Positions 6,742 to 15,111 of a stretch of DNA of 24,198 nucleotides are shown piece after piece. Under the pieces are notes generated by a model. The model saw only the letters and a list, made by a program, of their open reading frames with translations. It was not told where the DNA came from and did not search any database. Numbering within the stretch: position 1 is the stretch's first letter; every line of letters starts with the position of its first letter. Position numbers and translations under genes: made by a program. Location: contig JAHJUB010000117.1 of assembly GCA_018829455.1 (NCBI GenBank), forward strand, positions 1 through 24,198, read 5' to 3'. The stretch is from Candidatus Omnitrophota bacterium (GTDB lineage Bacteria > Ratteibacteria > UBA8468 > MWAK01).

Positions 6742-6873
6742 CAAAGCGTTGCCTAAGCAGGATTCGAGGGGAGCGAAGTCAGGCGACGCGACTGATTAAG
6801 GAGCGTTGCCAGCGGGTGGCCGAGTTGAGGCGCGGTGAAGCCGAAACCGCCGAATCCTCCCCCCGCTACAAAG
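6724..6873 (+). mobile_element. tRNA 3'-end duplicating element E1 (after tRNA-fMet)
   Basis: A non-coding element between two identical 23-nt direct repeats, 6724-6746 (T-loop C56 to 5 nt past the discriminator) and 6851-6873, spaced 127 nt apart. The core (6747-6850) is 104 nt. Seen in the core: GCGTTGCCT (6746-6754) pairs with AGGCGACGC (6781-6789), 9 bp with one G-U. The strand 6782-6789 can alternatively pair with GCGTTGCC (6803-6810), 8 bp. AGGATTCGA (6759-6767), in the first hairpin's loop, is antisense to tRNA nucleotides 55-63 (6723-6731). Motifs shared with the second element at 21876-22023 are GAGCGAAGTCAGG (6771-6783), TGGCCGA and GAGGCGCGGTGAAGCCGA. No reading frame is evident. 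I infer a small tRNA-targeted repeat or a processed RNA; its mobility is unproven. Confidence 0.75.
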
Positions 6874-6885
6874 TATTACTGAAAC

Positions 6886-6944
6886 AGTAGTAGGACAGGC
6901 GTCTCGCCTGTCCTCTGTAGTCGCCCGGCTTGCCGGGCGTTGTT
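6886..6944. repeat. Two palindromic repeats upstream of the secretion locus
   Basis: The first unit is AGTAGGACAGGCG..CGCCTGTCC (about 6886-6920). The second, GTAGTCGCCCGG..CCGGGCG (about 6917-6940), is a 7-bp GC hairpin. The same pair in the same order recurs at 21807-21866. Being stacked directly after the tRNA element, they may serve as its 3' terminator. The region 6874-6885 between them and the element holds nothing recognisable. Confidence 0.75.
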
Positions 6945-6962
6945 AACCACGCCGTATTGATT

Positions 6963-8510
6963 ATGCTTTTAAGACGAAAAAAAGTTTTAGGGTTGGATAT
7001 CGGGACAACGGCCATAAAAATCGTTGTTCTGGAACCTACCGGGAACGGTTTCGCGTTAAAGAAGATAAAGATAATTGACCTTCCGGTCGTTGCGGACGAG
7101 CAGCTTGTCCTTACCCTGGTCAAAGGCGCCCTGAAAGAACTTGGCGGAAAGGAATTTGCTCTTTCACTGCCGGGTCGATATGCTTTAATACGTTCCATCT
7201 CCATCCCCGTTATAGCTGCGGCCAGGATAGACGCCACCCTGAAGATTGAAGTTCAACATCGAATTCCATTCCCCCTTGACCAGGTTGTCTGGTCTTCTGA
7301 TCGGTTGCCCCAGGAAACCGATAACGTCGATTTTGTGGTGGGGGCCGTCAAGAAAGATATCGTTAAGAAGTTAATTGCTCCTTTCAAAAAATTTAAGGAA
7401 GAAGCAGCGTTTTTGGACGCGGATCCGCTGGTTCTGGCAAACCTCGTTTCCCGCCAGTCTGATTTTGACCGCAATAAAACTTACGCCATCCTGGAACTGG
7501 GAGCGGAAAGCAGCAACCTGATTGTATTCCAGAAAAACCTGCTCCTGGTTCGCGCTCTTACCGTTGCCGGTAACAACTTTACCGAAAGCCTGAAAGAGGA
7601 AAAAGGTGTTGATTTTCCAGCGGCGGAAAAAGAGAAGTTTTCTCTGACCGGACCGGAATTGCCCGGCAGCATTAATTATGTTCTGGATAATTTAGTCGCC
7701 GAGATTCAGAGCTCCATTGATTATTGGCGTTTTACCCACAAAGGACCGGAACTGGACCAACTTCTGCTCACCGGCGGCGGGGCAAATTTACCGGGTTTGT
7801 CTCAGTTGATTGAGAGCCGGCTCAGGGTATCTACCCGGACTCTGGATCCGTTCGCCAATATTGATGTGAATCTGGGCGCCGGAGAAGAGATTCGGCCGGA
7901 GTTGAAGAACCGTCTGGCCGTGGCGACGGGGATGGCGCTGCGGATTGCTTCCGAAAAAGTATTTTTCTGCGCGCTTGATTTTTTACCGCCCGAATACATC
8001 GCGCTGAAAAAAGCCAGAGGTAATCAGATTTATATTTATCTTTCTTCCTTTTTATTGATTATTCTTTCTTTTACGCCGGGATATTTTTTCAACCAGGAAA
8101 CAAAGCTTAAGCAACTGGTAACGGAAAGATTGAACGCCGATTTAAACGAGTACGAACAGTACCTTCCGGCCGTGCAGGACCTGGAAAGGGAGATTAAGGA
8201 TTTGCAGGGCAGGTACGAAAGTCTGAATACCACCCTCAACCAAAGATATCTCTGGCTGTCCCGTTTGATCGATGTTGGCCGGATCTTACCCAGTTCCAAG
8301 ATTTACCTTACCAAGTTCACTCCTTCGAGTAATGCGCTAGTTCTGGACGGCGAGTCCACGGCCGGAAATCTGGGGCTTGCATTTCGCGACGTCCGTCAAT
8401 TTATTCTTAATTTAAACGCACTGCCTTATTTGCAGAACGCCACTGTTCTTTCTGTGGAAAGGGACCAGGGCGAACGATTGGTGTTTCAAATCACGGTCGG
8501 AATAAAATAG
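6963..8510 (+). CDS. PilM-PilN fusion / GspL-like assembly platform protein
   Basis: This 515-aa protein couples a cytoplasmic actin-like domain to a periplasmic domain in the inner-membrane platform of type IV pilus or type II secretion machines. Residues 5-335 are PilM-like: nucleotide motif 'LDIGTTAIK' 11-19, 'ELGAESS' 178-184 and 'TGGGANLPGL' 270-279. 'FLPPEYI' at 340-346 marks the start of a PilN-like part, with a membrane helix at about 356-376, a coiled coil at about 380-430 and an alpha/beta domain to the end. The PilM-TM-PilN order equals the GspL layout. I take ATG 6963 as the start; a longer frame from TTG 6930 would begin inside the repeat hairpin. No clear Shine-Dalgarno is visible. 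The stop overlaps the next start (TAGTG). Confidence 0.85.
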   Translation: MLLRRKKVLGLDIGTTAIKIVVLEPTGNGFALKKIKIIDLPVVADEQLVLTLVKGALKELGGKEFALSLPGRYALIRSISIPVIAAARIDATLKIEVQHRIPFPLDQVVWSSDRLPQETDNVDFVVGAVKKDIVKKLIAPFKKFKEEAAFLDADPLVLANLVSRQSDFDRNKTYAILELGAESSNLIVFQKNLLLVRALTVAGNNFTESLKEEKGVDFPAAEKEKFSLTGPELPGSINYVLDNLVAEIQSSIDYWRFTHKGPELDQLLLTGGGANLPGLSQLIESRLRVSTRTLDPFANIDVNLGAGEEIRPELKNRLAVATGMALRIASEKVFFCALDFLPPEYIALKKARGNQIYIYLSSFLLIILSFTPGYFFNQETKLKQLVTERLNADLNEYEQYLPAVQDLEREIKDLQGRYESLNTTLNQRYLWLSRLIDVGRILPSSKIYLTKFTPSSNALVLDGESTAGNLGLAFRDVRQFILNLNALPYLQNATVLSVERDQGERLVFQITVGIK

Positions 8511-9328
8511 TGGAATTTTTACAGAAATACAAATTGCTGCTGATAATATTACTGACCCTGCTTTTTGCCGGGGCCGGTTTTTACCTTGACCGAACCCTCA
8601 GTAAGCAGGCGAATGCCCTGACCCAGGAGATAAACGCCAGGCAGGAAAAATTAAAGGGTTATTATGCTAATATTGAAACCGCGCCTTCGCCCAACCGGGT
8701 CAGTCGTCTTACCCGGGAAAAGATAACTCTGGAAGGGAATTATGAATCCGTTTCCAGCCGGTATGCCCTCGTGCCGGTTTTAACTCTGCCGGAAGGGGAA
8801 ATTTTCCCCGCGCTCTATTATAAAGAGACGATGTATCTGGTTCTGGACGATTTGCGTCGACAATCCGCGAGCAAGGCCATTGCTCTTTCTTCGCTTGGCA
8901 TTGTTGAGACCGGTCTTCCTCCGGCGGAACAGGTGCCGGTGTTGCTGGCGCTGCTGGATACGGTTAAAAGGCTTAGTGAGGAAGTTTTTCGAAGCAAAAT
9001 ATCCAGCCTTGATTCAGTTCAGATTGGAACGCCGTCGGTCAGTCCTTTCTACATTGAGATTCCTCTGGCGATAACCGTTAGCGGGAGCAGCAGCCGCCTC
9101 GCCTATTTTTTTGAAAATCTTGGTTCTTCCCAGACCATATTCGTTCTGGAAAACATGGCAATGGTTGGCGGGGGAGAGAATTTTAAAGCCTCCTTGAGTC
9201 TCAAGAGGATTCTTTGGGGCAAGGACCTGGTGGAGAAGATTAAGCTTGTCGCGGTTTCCGCTCCGACAAGTCAGGGAGCAGGGCCGGGTGGACCGGGAAT
9301 GCCGCCGGGGGCTCCGGGGGCGCCTTAA
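8510..9328 (+). CDS. PilO / GspM-like inner-membrane protein
   Basis: Bitopic protein (272 aa) with a GTG start sharing one base with the previous stop, indicating coupling. A short cytoplasmic end is followed by a membrane helix at residues about 8-26, a coiled coil at about 30-80 and a periplasmic alpha/beta domain at about 115-245. The C-terminus is Gly/Pro-rich (about 255-272). This is the PilO/GspM layout, and the position directly after the PilN-like gene supports it. It is longer than typical PilO (~200 aa), with an extra insertion around residues 75-110. It likely heterodimerises with the PilN-like domain. Confidence 0.8.
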   Translation: MEFLQKYKLLLIILLTLLFAGAGFYLDRTLSKQANALTQEINARQEKLKGYYANIETAPSPNRVSRLTREKITLEGNYESVSSRYALVPVLTLPEGEIFPALYYKETMYLVLDDLRRQSASKAIALSSLGIVETGLPPAEQVPVLLALLDTVKRLSEEVFRSKISSLDSVQIGTPSVSPFYIEIPLAITVSGSSSRLAYFFENLGSSQTIFVLENMAMVGGGENFKASLSLKRILWGKDLVEKIKLVAVSAPTSQGAGPGGPGMPPGAPGAP

Positions 9329-9330
9329 AG

Positions 9331-11124
9331 ATGAATAACCTAGAAAAGGATAATTCCCGATCGCGGAAGAGAGAAAAACTGAAGAGTTTTCTCTCGGAAC
9401 GCCGTTCTCAGAAAGATACGCAAGCGACGGCCAGAAAGGAAGCGGCGCGTCGCCTGACGTCGGAGCGCCGGGCGCGTTTAGTTTCGGAACGAGTTCAGGC
9501 CCGGCAGCGAAAGGAAGCTTTAAGGGGAACAAGAATTAAATCCCGGGTTAAAATACGCACCCCGGAACCCGATAAAGCCGTTTCTCTACCCAGCCGGTCT
9601 AAATCGGAAAAAAGAAAGGTTTTTGCGGGCGGGAAAACAGAACCGGGTTCCGGAGAAGATAAGGCTAAACCTTCTTCTTCGGCGCCTGCGGGGAATCAGC
9701 AGGCGGAGAACCGGCAAAAACTTTTAGCTTATCTTGAAAAACATAGCGTAAATAAATCCGAGATTATAGCTGGAAAAATCAAGCAAAAAGAAGCCGCCGC
9801 AGGAGAAAAGCAGGCCCGCCGGGCAGAACGGAAAAGACAGAAACAGTCCCTGCGTCAACCGAAACCGATTATCCCGGTCCAAAAGAAAGCAGGGGAGACC
9901 ATTTCGGCGGTAATCGGCCAATCTTACAAACGGCAGCAATTATTATCATATCTTAAAAAGCGCCAAGCCGGCGAGAAAACTTTTGCCGTTCAACGCCGGG
10001 AGTTGAAAAAGATTGTGGCGGCAGCGATTTCGGAAGCAACTTCGGCCCCGGTGGTTCCGGAAGTAATCCCGGTTGTTATACCGTTGGTCACGCCGCCGCC
10101 GCTTCTGGAAACCGAAGGGGCTGTGCCGGAAAAAGTTCCGACGCCGATAGCGGAAACACCGGCTGGCCGTCGTTTGAAACTATTTTTAGGGAGAGGCAAG
10201 AAAATACCTTCCGATACCGCCGAGATTGTCGCTGTTCCGCAGGCGGCGCTTTTTTCGCGAAAGTCGTTCCGCATCGCTCCGTTCCTAAAAGATCATTTCG
10301 CAAAGATAATTTTTCTGTTGTTGATTTTGGGATGGTTTGTAGAAATCTTTATGCTCAACCAGCGCCTGGAAAATGTTCGTCAACAGATTGAACAGACCAC
10401 TTCAATTACCAGACCACGCATTTCAAGTGAGACCATAACTACGGCGAAGACATTACCTCCGACCTTAGGAACGACCCGGGTGGAAGGGATACGAGACCCC
10501 TTTTCCAATGAACTCTGGAGAATTCAGGAGATTACACCGGCGCAAGCCAGGGCCGTTGGGGTTCGTCCGGTGAAGATACCCGCTCCGTCGGACATAATAA
10601 AGCCAACCATCCCAATTCTAATAACCAAACCACCGGAATTTACGCCTCCGGAAATAGCCCGGGCGATTCCGGAAAGCGCAAAATTGGCCAGGATTCCTCA
10701 GGTTACCGTTCCTCAGGTCGGCCCGGTTTCAGCGCCATCGGCGCCGGTTTCCAGTCTTCGCTTCCGCGGAATTCTTAACGTAGCCGGAATTGACTATTTC
10801 TTTATCGAGAGCGCCGGAGGCGGATATCGTGTCCGGGTTGGCGATACCGTTGAAGGGTTTAAGATCTATGATTATCGTAACGGCGTTCTCTATTTCGCTA
10901 AAGACGGATATACCTATCAATTGAACGAAGAACGGGCGAGTCCGCCTTTACGTTACCGCGGTCGGATGATTATGGCCGGCCAGGAATATTTCTTCCTGGA
11001 GGGTCAGCGCACCTACCGGGCGGTTATCGGCGAAGAGATTGAAGGTTACCGTCTGGTCAAGCGGGTTGGCGACTACCTTTATTTTGTCAAGGATGACCGG
11101 CTCTATTACCTGAAACAGGAATAA
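9331..11124 (+). CDS. Bitopic protein with twin PilP/GspC-like homology domains
   Basis: A 597-aa protein of unusual design, 2 nt after the PilO-like gene. Residues 1-315 are a very basic, low-complexity cytoplasmic tail. It holds four spaced copies of a short motif (leucines followed by a Phe or Tyr and a basic residue) at about 16-27, 129-140, 202-213 and 280-291 (for example KLLAYLEKH and QLLSYLKKR). One membrane helix lies at about 324-343. The periplasmic part has a Pro-rich linker (about 370-475) and two tandem domains, 476-534 and 540-595. Each reads LR(F/Y)RG..., YFF, a Val/Ile-rich strand, 'G(D/E)..EG(F/Y)' and a final Y-F-x-K-D strand. These resemble the HR/PilP domain that binds secretin N0 domains. 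The tail's function is unknown. Confidence 0.72.
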   Translation: MNNLEKDNSRSRKREKLKSFLSERRSQKDTQATARKEAARRLTSERRARLVSERVQARQRKEALRGTRIKSRVKIRTPEPDKAVSLPSRSKSEKRKVFAGGKTEPGSGEDKAKPSSSAPAGNQQAENRQKLLAYLEKHSVNKSEIIAGKIKQKEAAAGEKQARRAERKRQKQSLRQPKPIIPVQKKAGETISAVIGQSYKRQQLLSYLKKRQAGEKTFAVQRRELKKIVAAAISEATSAPVVPEVIPVVIPLVTPPPLLETEGAVPEKVPTPIAETPAGRRLKLFLGRGKKIPSDTAEIVAVPQAALFSRKSFRIAPFLKDHFAKIIFLLLILGWFVEIFMLNQRLENVRQQIEQTTSITRPRISSETITTAKTLPPTLGTTRVEGIRDPFSNELWRIQEITPAQARAVGVRPVKIPAPSDIIKPTIPILITKPPEFTPPEIARAIPESAKLARIPQVTVPQVGPVSAPSAPVSSLRFRGILNVAGIDYFFIESAGGGYRVRVGDTVEGFKIYDYRNGVLYFAKDGYTYQLNEERASPPLRYRGRMIMAGQEYFFLEGQRTYRAVIGEEIEGYRLVKRVGDYLYFVKDDRLYYLKQE

Positions 11125-11130
11125 TCATTG

Positions 11131-11212
11131 TTTAGCAGAGCTAACGCTCTGCGGCTACTTGACTTTTAACGGGATTAACGGTATAAATTAGGTAGTGTAG
11201 CCCTTTATGGGC
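11131..11212. repeat. Palindromic repeats upstream of the first secretin
   Basis: 11131-11158 is an exact 28-nt inverted copy of the repeat at 6258-6285 (starts TTTAGCAGAGC, ends GCGGCTAC). A weaker unit, GTAGCCC-TTTAT-GGGCG, lies near 11197-11213 and resembles the GTAG..ACCC..GGGT family. They separate the bitopic protein gene from the secretin gene and could attenuate read-through. Confidence 0.7.
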
Positions 11213-11232
11213 GTTAAATGGAGGTAGGGTTT

Positions 11233-13197
11233 ATGAGGAACATTCTAAAATTATTTCTGGTGGCGGGTTTTTTCCTAATTTTTGCGGCCGGCTGCGCCTC
11301 TCATCGGGTGGCGACCACGAAAGAAAGGCCGGCAGAGCAGCCGGTTCCGGTTGCCGCGAGTCCGGCGCCGAGCGCGACAAGTCCGGCAGTCGCATCATTG
11401 AAGGCCGAGGCCGAAGCGGCCAAGGTTTACAAAGAGGGACAGTCGGCTTACTGGCTCGGTAACTATGCCGAGGCAATTTCTCTCTTTTCCCGGGTAAAGG
11501 TGATCGATCCGAATTATAAAGCCAAAAGCGTGGGTACTTATCAGAACTTAGCTACTTATCGTTTGCTTGGTAAAAAACCGGGTGAAACCAAGGTATTTGC
11601 GGATCCCGCCCCGGAAAATCAACCGAAGAGTGAAATTTTGATTAACGACGAACAGGAATGGCTTAATTTGGTCGGCGAGACGGAAGCGGTTTTACAGGAC
11701 GCGGCTACTTATCTGGATAAGATACAGAAATCCAGAGAAGTGCCAACCGAAAAACTAATCAACCCGAACTACTACCTGAAACAGGCCCGGCTATCTTTTG
11801 ACCGCCAAGAGTATCTGGATGCCATTCGCTACAGTTACCAGGTTAAAGAAAAGATTACGGCGGCCTACAACGAAGCGGTTGAACCGGAAAGAAAACTGCT
11901 GGGGAAGATGGGCGATACGCCGGTCACTTTTAACGTTACCGATCTTGACCTCGCGGCCGCGTTGCAACAAATTTACGGTATAACCGGTGTCAACATCGTC
12001 CTTTCCCAGGGTATCTCCGGCAAGGTAACTATGAACGTAAGAGATATTCCGCTGAGGCAGGTCCTGGACCTGATCGTGGACACCAACGGTTTGAAATACA
12101 GCGAAGAGAAAGGAGTCATCCGGATTATGACTCCGGAAGAATATGAAAAGACCGCAGCCGGTTTGGCTGTGCGCAACAAGAAGGTTTACCCGCTCTATTA
12201 TGCCGAAGCCATAGCAATAGCCAAGGTCATCCGGGATGCGCTGGGTATGGAGGGCGTTACGGCCGACATACGAAGTAATTCAATCATCGCCGATGCCAGC
12301 AGCATACAGCAGGCCCGGGATATAGACAAGTTAGTTAAGGAACTGGATATCCCGGTCAACCAGGTGTTGATTGAGGCGCAGTTGCTGGAGGTTACCTATA
12401 ATAGCGAAAAAGCCCTGGGTATCAACTTTTTGCTTCAGAGTAAAATGCTTGGCGATGTCCGGCTTTCCGGTCCCAGTTTTGGTGCGGTTCCTTCAACCCT
12501 TCCGATTGATGCCGCCAGCGTATATTTCGGGCTCACCCACCGCGACTTTTCGGCAATCCTCAACGCGTTGGCAACCGACGGAGAAGTGAGACTGCTCCAG
12601 AGTCCGCGCATAATGGCCATTTCCGGCACCCCGGCCGTGATTTCAACTTCAGAGGTGTTTCCTTACATTACTTCAACGGCAACGACGGTCGGCAGTGGGA
12701 CCGATGCTTATCAGAACGTTACGAGTGAAGTGGAAGAGAAGGAAGTTGGGACAACTTTTACGGTAACGCCTTTGATTCAGGGGAACCGCACGGTTGCTTT
12801 GAACGTAAACTTAGTTGTGGAGCGGGTTTCGGAAATTATCGATGTGCCGATAATTACCGGTGGCACGGTTTTATACCAAAAATATCCGTTGGTTGCATCC
12901 CGGAGCACCAGCCAGAACATCGTTCTCTGGGACGGGGAATCCCTGGTGGTCGGTGGAATTATGAGTAAAAATGATTTTAAAACTGAAACCCGGTTTCCGG
13001 TTCTGGGTAAAATTCCATTATTAGGCAATCTTTTCAAACGGAGTACGCTGACTAAGAGGAATACTGAGTTGATTCTTTTTCTGACCCCGCGCATCGTACA
13101 AACCTACGAGGAAGGCCGCACTCTTACCCGGGAATATAAAGCGCTGCCTTCCGGCAAGGAATTAGAGAAGGGGATTATCGGCCAGAAGTGGTTTTAA
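11233..13197 (+). CDS. Secretin lipoprotein, PilQ/GspD family (first secretin)
   Basis: Outer-membrane channel subunit (654 aa). The start is ATG 11233, chosen because a GGAGGT Shine-Dalgarno (11220-11225) precedes it; an ATG at 11218 overlaps that site. The signal peptide ends in a lipobox-like FAAGC with C21, so it is probably a lipoprotein. A TPR-like region at about 55-110 and 175-215 is unusual for a secretin. A secretin N0/STN domain lies at about 233-305, an N1 domain at about 315-385, and the secretin barrel domain at about 390-630. The barrel carries the hallmark 'VGTTFTVTPLI', 'VVGGIMSK' and 'VLGKIPLLGNLFKR'. Upstream genes supply likely PilN/O/P partners. A group II intron lies 27 nt after its stop. 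Confidence 0.92.
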   Translation: MRNILKLFLVAGFFLIFAAGCASHRVATTKERPAEQPVPVAASPAPSATSPAVASLKAEAEAAKVYKEGQSAYWLGNYAEAISLFSRVKVIDPNYKAKSVGTYQNLATYRLLGKKPGETKVFADPAPENQPKSEILINDEQEWLNLVGETEAVLQDAATYLDKIQKSREVPTEKLINPNYYLKQARLSFDRQEYLDAIRYSYQVKEKITAAYNEAVEPERKLLGKMGDTPVTFNVTDLDLAAALQQIYGITGVNIVLSQGISGKVTMNVRDIPLRQVLDLIVDTNGLKYSEEKGVIRIMTPEEYEKTAAGLAVRNKKVYPLYYAEAIAIAKVIRDALGMEGVTADIRSNSIIADASSIQQARDIDKLVKELDIPVNQVLIEAQLLEVTYNSEKALGINFLLQSKMLGDVRLSGPSFGAVPSTLPIDAASVYFGLTHRDFSAILNALATDGEVRLLQSPRIMAISGTPAVISTSEVFPYITSTATTVGSGTDAYQNVTSEVEEKEVGTTFTVTPLIQGNRTVALNVNLVVERVSEIIDVPIITGGTVLYQKYPLVASRSTSQNIVLWDGESLVVGGIMSKNDFKTETRFPVLGKIPLLGNLFKRSTLTKRNTELILFLTPRIVQTYEEGRTLTREYKALPSGKELEKGIIGQKWF

Positions 13198-13581
13198 TTG
13201 AATTGAAGGAGGAACCAAAAATGAGTGCGCCGAGAGAAAGCGTATTGTCTCTTATCGGTGCAAGTCCGAGATGGGTAAAGGTTAGCCACCAGCCCATCAC
13301 CAAATCTCACATATAGTCAGGTAACTGGCTGTGTGGTGCGGGATAAGGGAGGTATCGAGCCGCAGCGAAAGCGAACGGATTGAGCCCCGAAATAACCATC
13401 ATCTCGGAGGCCGAAACTGTTCATTAAGGAGCAGGCAATAGTCTTATAACCGACAAACTCACTCGTAGTAGGGATGAGAAAATCCCGAGGCGACACGAAA
13501 GTGATATAAAAGGGAGAAGAGGCGAGGTTATAAGAACCCGGCGGGGTCTAAGACGGCGGCGAGATACTACAGGGAGATGAT

Positions 13582-15093
13582 ATGAACTCGGGAGAGCCAA
13601 TGTATTCCCAGAAAGAATGCGGTTTCAAGCCTATAAACGGCAAGATACGGCAAAATATTATACATTGGCAGTCGGACTACCCCACAGTATCAAAGAAGCC
13701 TATGAAAATAGGTGGAGAGAAGGGGGTAGCAGGAATGCCAGGGGGTGCAGGGGAGACACCTGTCAGGCATAGAACTGGGCAGCAGGTGGCAACGAAACTT
13801 GCCTCTCTAACTCAACGAGCCAGAGAAAATCCGGACTATAAATTTATGACGCTGGCGTATCTGCTGACCGAGGATTTTCTCAAAGCCTGTTTCTGGGAGC
13901 TGAAAAGGGATAGGGCTTCCGGAGTAGATGGAGTAAGTGTTCAAGGGTATGAAGTCAAATTAGAGGAAAACCTCAAGGATTTAGTGGTGAAGTTAAAAGC
14001 GAAGCGGTATATACCACAACCTGTCCGGAGGGTATATATCCCCAAAACGGATGGAGGTAAAAGGGGATTAGGAATACCCACGGTAGAAGACAAAATAGTC
14101 CAGATGGGGATAAAGAAAATCCTTGAATCTATCTTTGAAGTTGACTTCACGGATGTATCTTTTGGATTTCGTCCTAACAAAAGATGCCACGATGCTTTAG
14201 ATGTGCTGGACAAGGCGGTTATGACCAAACCGGTCAACTATGTGGTGGATATGGATATTGAAAAGTTCTTTGATACCATAGACCACACGAGGTTGATAGA
14301 TTTGTTAAGGCGAAGGATAGTTGACACAAGTTTGCTAAGGCTCATCGTCCGCTTCTTAAAAGCAGGGATAATGGAAGAAGGCAAGTTTATTCAGCCGGAC
14401 AAAGGCACACCCCAAGGCGGGGTGCTAAGTCCGATACTGGCTAATATTTACCTTCACTACATTTTAGACCTGTGGTTTGAGAAGGAAGTTAAGAAGGAAT
14501 TAAAGGGATACGCTCAATTTATCCGATATGCCGACGACTTCATCGTTTGCTTTCAAGCGGGCAGTGAAGCAAAGGCGTTTGGGGACAGGTTGGAGCAAAG
14601 ACTTGGTGAATTTGGGTTAAAGACAGCCGAAGACAAATCCAGAATAATAGAATTTGGTCGTTATGTCTGGCAGAAGGCGCAAAGAGAAAGCAGTAAAGTG
14701 GCGGATTTTGATTTTCTGGGTTTTACGCATTATTGCGATAAAACCAGAAGAGGCAAATTTAAGTTAGGACGGAGGACAAGCAAGAAGAAATTCAGGCAGA
14801 AGATAAAAGCGATGAATGTCTGGCTGAAGAGTGTCCGAAACCGTGTAAAGTTAGGGGAGTGGTGGAAGACCCTAAGGATAAAATTGATAGGGCACTACCG
14901 CTACTACGGAATAAGTGGAAACTTACAAGGTTTAAGGAAATTTGAGGAACAGACATCAAGGTTAGCCTATAAGTGGGTAAATAGGCGGAGTCAGAAGAAG
15001 AGTTATACCTATGCTCAATTCTGTCGCTTTAAGAAATATAATCCTTTGCCTGTGCCAAAGATATATCACTTGACCTATGCTCTATCCTCGTGA
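13582..15093 (+). CDS. ltrA: Group II intron reverse transcriptase/maturase
   Basis: Intron-encoded protein (503 aa) that assists splicing and copies the intron RNA into DNA. The N-terminal ~65 residues are poorly structured. The RT domain spans about 75-375 with 'GVDGVS' 114-119, 'YIPKTDGGKRGLGIPTVEDK' 152-171, the first catalytic Asp in 'DMDIEKFFD' 223-231, 'GTPQGGVLSPILANIYL' 275-291 and the catalytic YADD at 316-319. A maturase (X) domain at about 390-490 ends 'RRSQKKSYTYAQFCRFKKY'. There is no HNH endonuclease domain at the C-terminus, so target cleavage by this protein is not expected. All RT motifs look intact. The start ATG follows GGGAG; ATG 13600 is an alternative. Confidence 0.95.
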   Translation: MNSGEPMYSQKECGFKPINGKIRQNIIHWQSDYPTVSKKPMKIGGEKGVAGMPGGAGETPVRHRTGQQVATKLASLTQRARENPDYKFMTLAYLLTEDFLKACFWELKRDRASGVDGVSVQGYEVKLEENLKDLVVKLKAKRYIPQPVRRVYIPKTDGGKRGLGIPTVEDKIVQMGIKKILESIFEVDFTDVSFGFRPNKRCHDALDVLDKAVMTKPVNYVVDMDIEKFFDTIDHTRLIDLLRRRIVDTSLLRLIVRFLKAGIMEEGKFIQPDKGTPQGGVLSPILANIYLHYILDLWFEKEVKKELKGYAQFIRYADDFIVCFQAGSEAKAFGDRLEQRLGEFGLKTAEDKSRIIEFGRYVWQKAQRESSKVADFDFLGFTHYCDKTRRGKFKLGRRTSKKKFRQKIKAMNVWLKSVRNRVKLGEWWKTLRIKLIGHYRYYGISGNLQGLRKFEEQTSRLAYKWVNRRSQKKSYTYAQFCRFKKYNPLPVPKIYHLTYALSS

Positions 15094-15111
15094 TGAGGAT
15101 GTATTCCTGAA

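Noticed and set aside
6724..6873. Tandem tRNA 3'-end copies as a CRISPR array or a second tRNA pseudogene
   Set aside because: There are only two repeat copies per site and the core is structured and shared between the two loci. The second copy lacks any trace of acceptor 5', D-arm or anticodon sequence, so it is not a decayed tRNA.
6669..6890. A 73-codon open frame spanning the initiator tRNA and the following element
   Set aside because: It reads through a complete tRNA cloverleaf and the structured repeat core; the protein is low-complexity and Arg-rich with no family resemblance.
6930..6962. Longer TTG start for the PilM-PilN fusion
   Set aside because: It begins inside a repeat hairpin and adds 11 residues not typical of PilM; ATG 6963 gives the normal short lead before LDIGTT.
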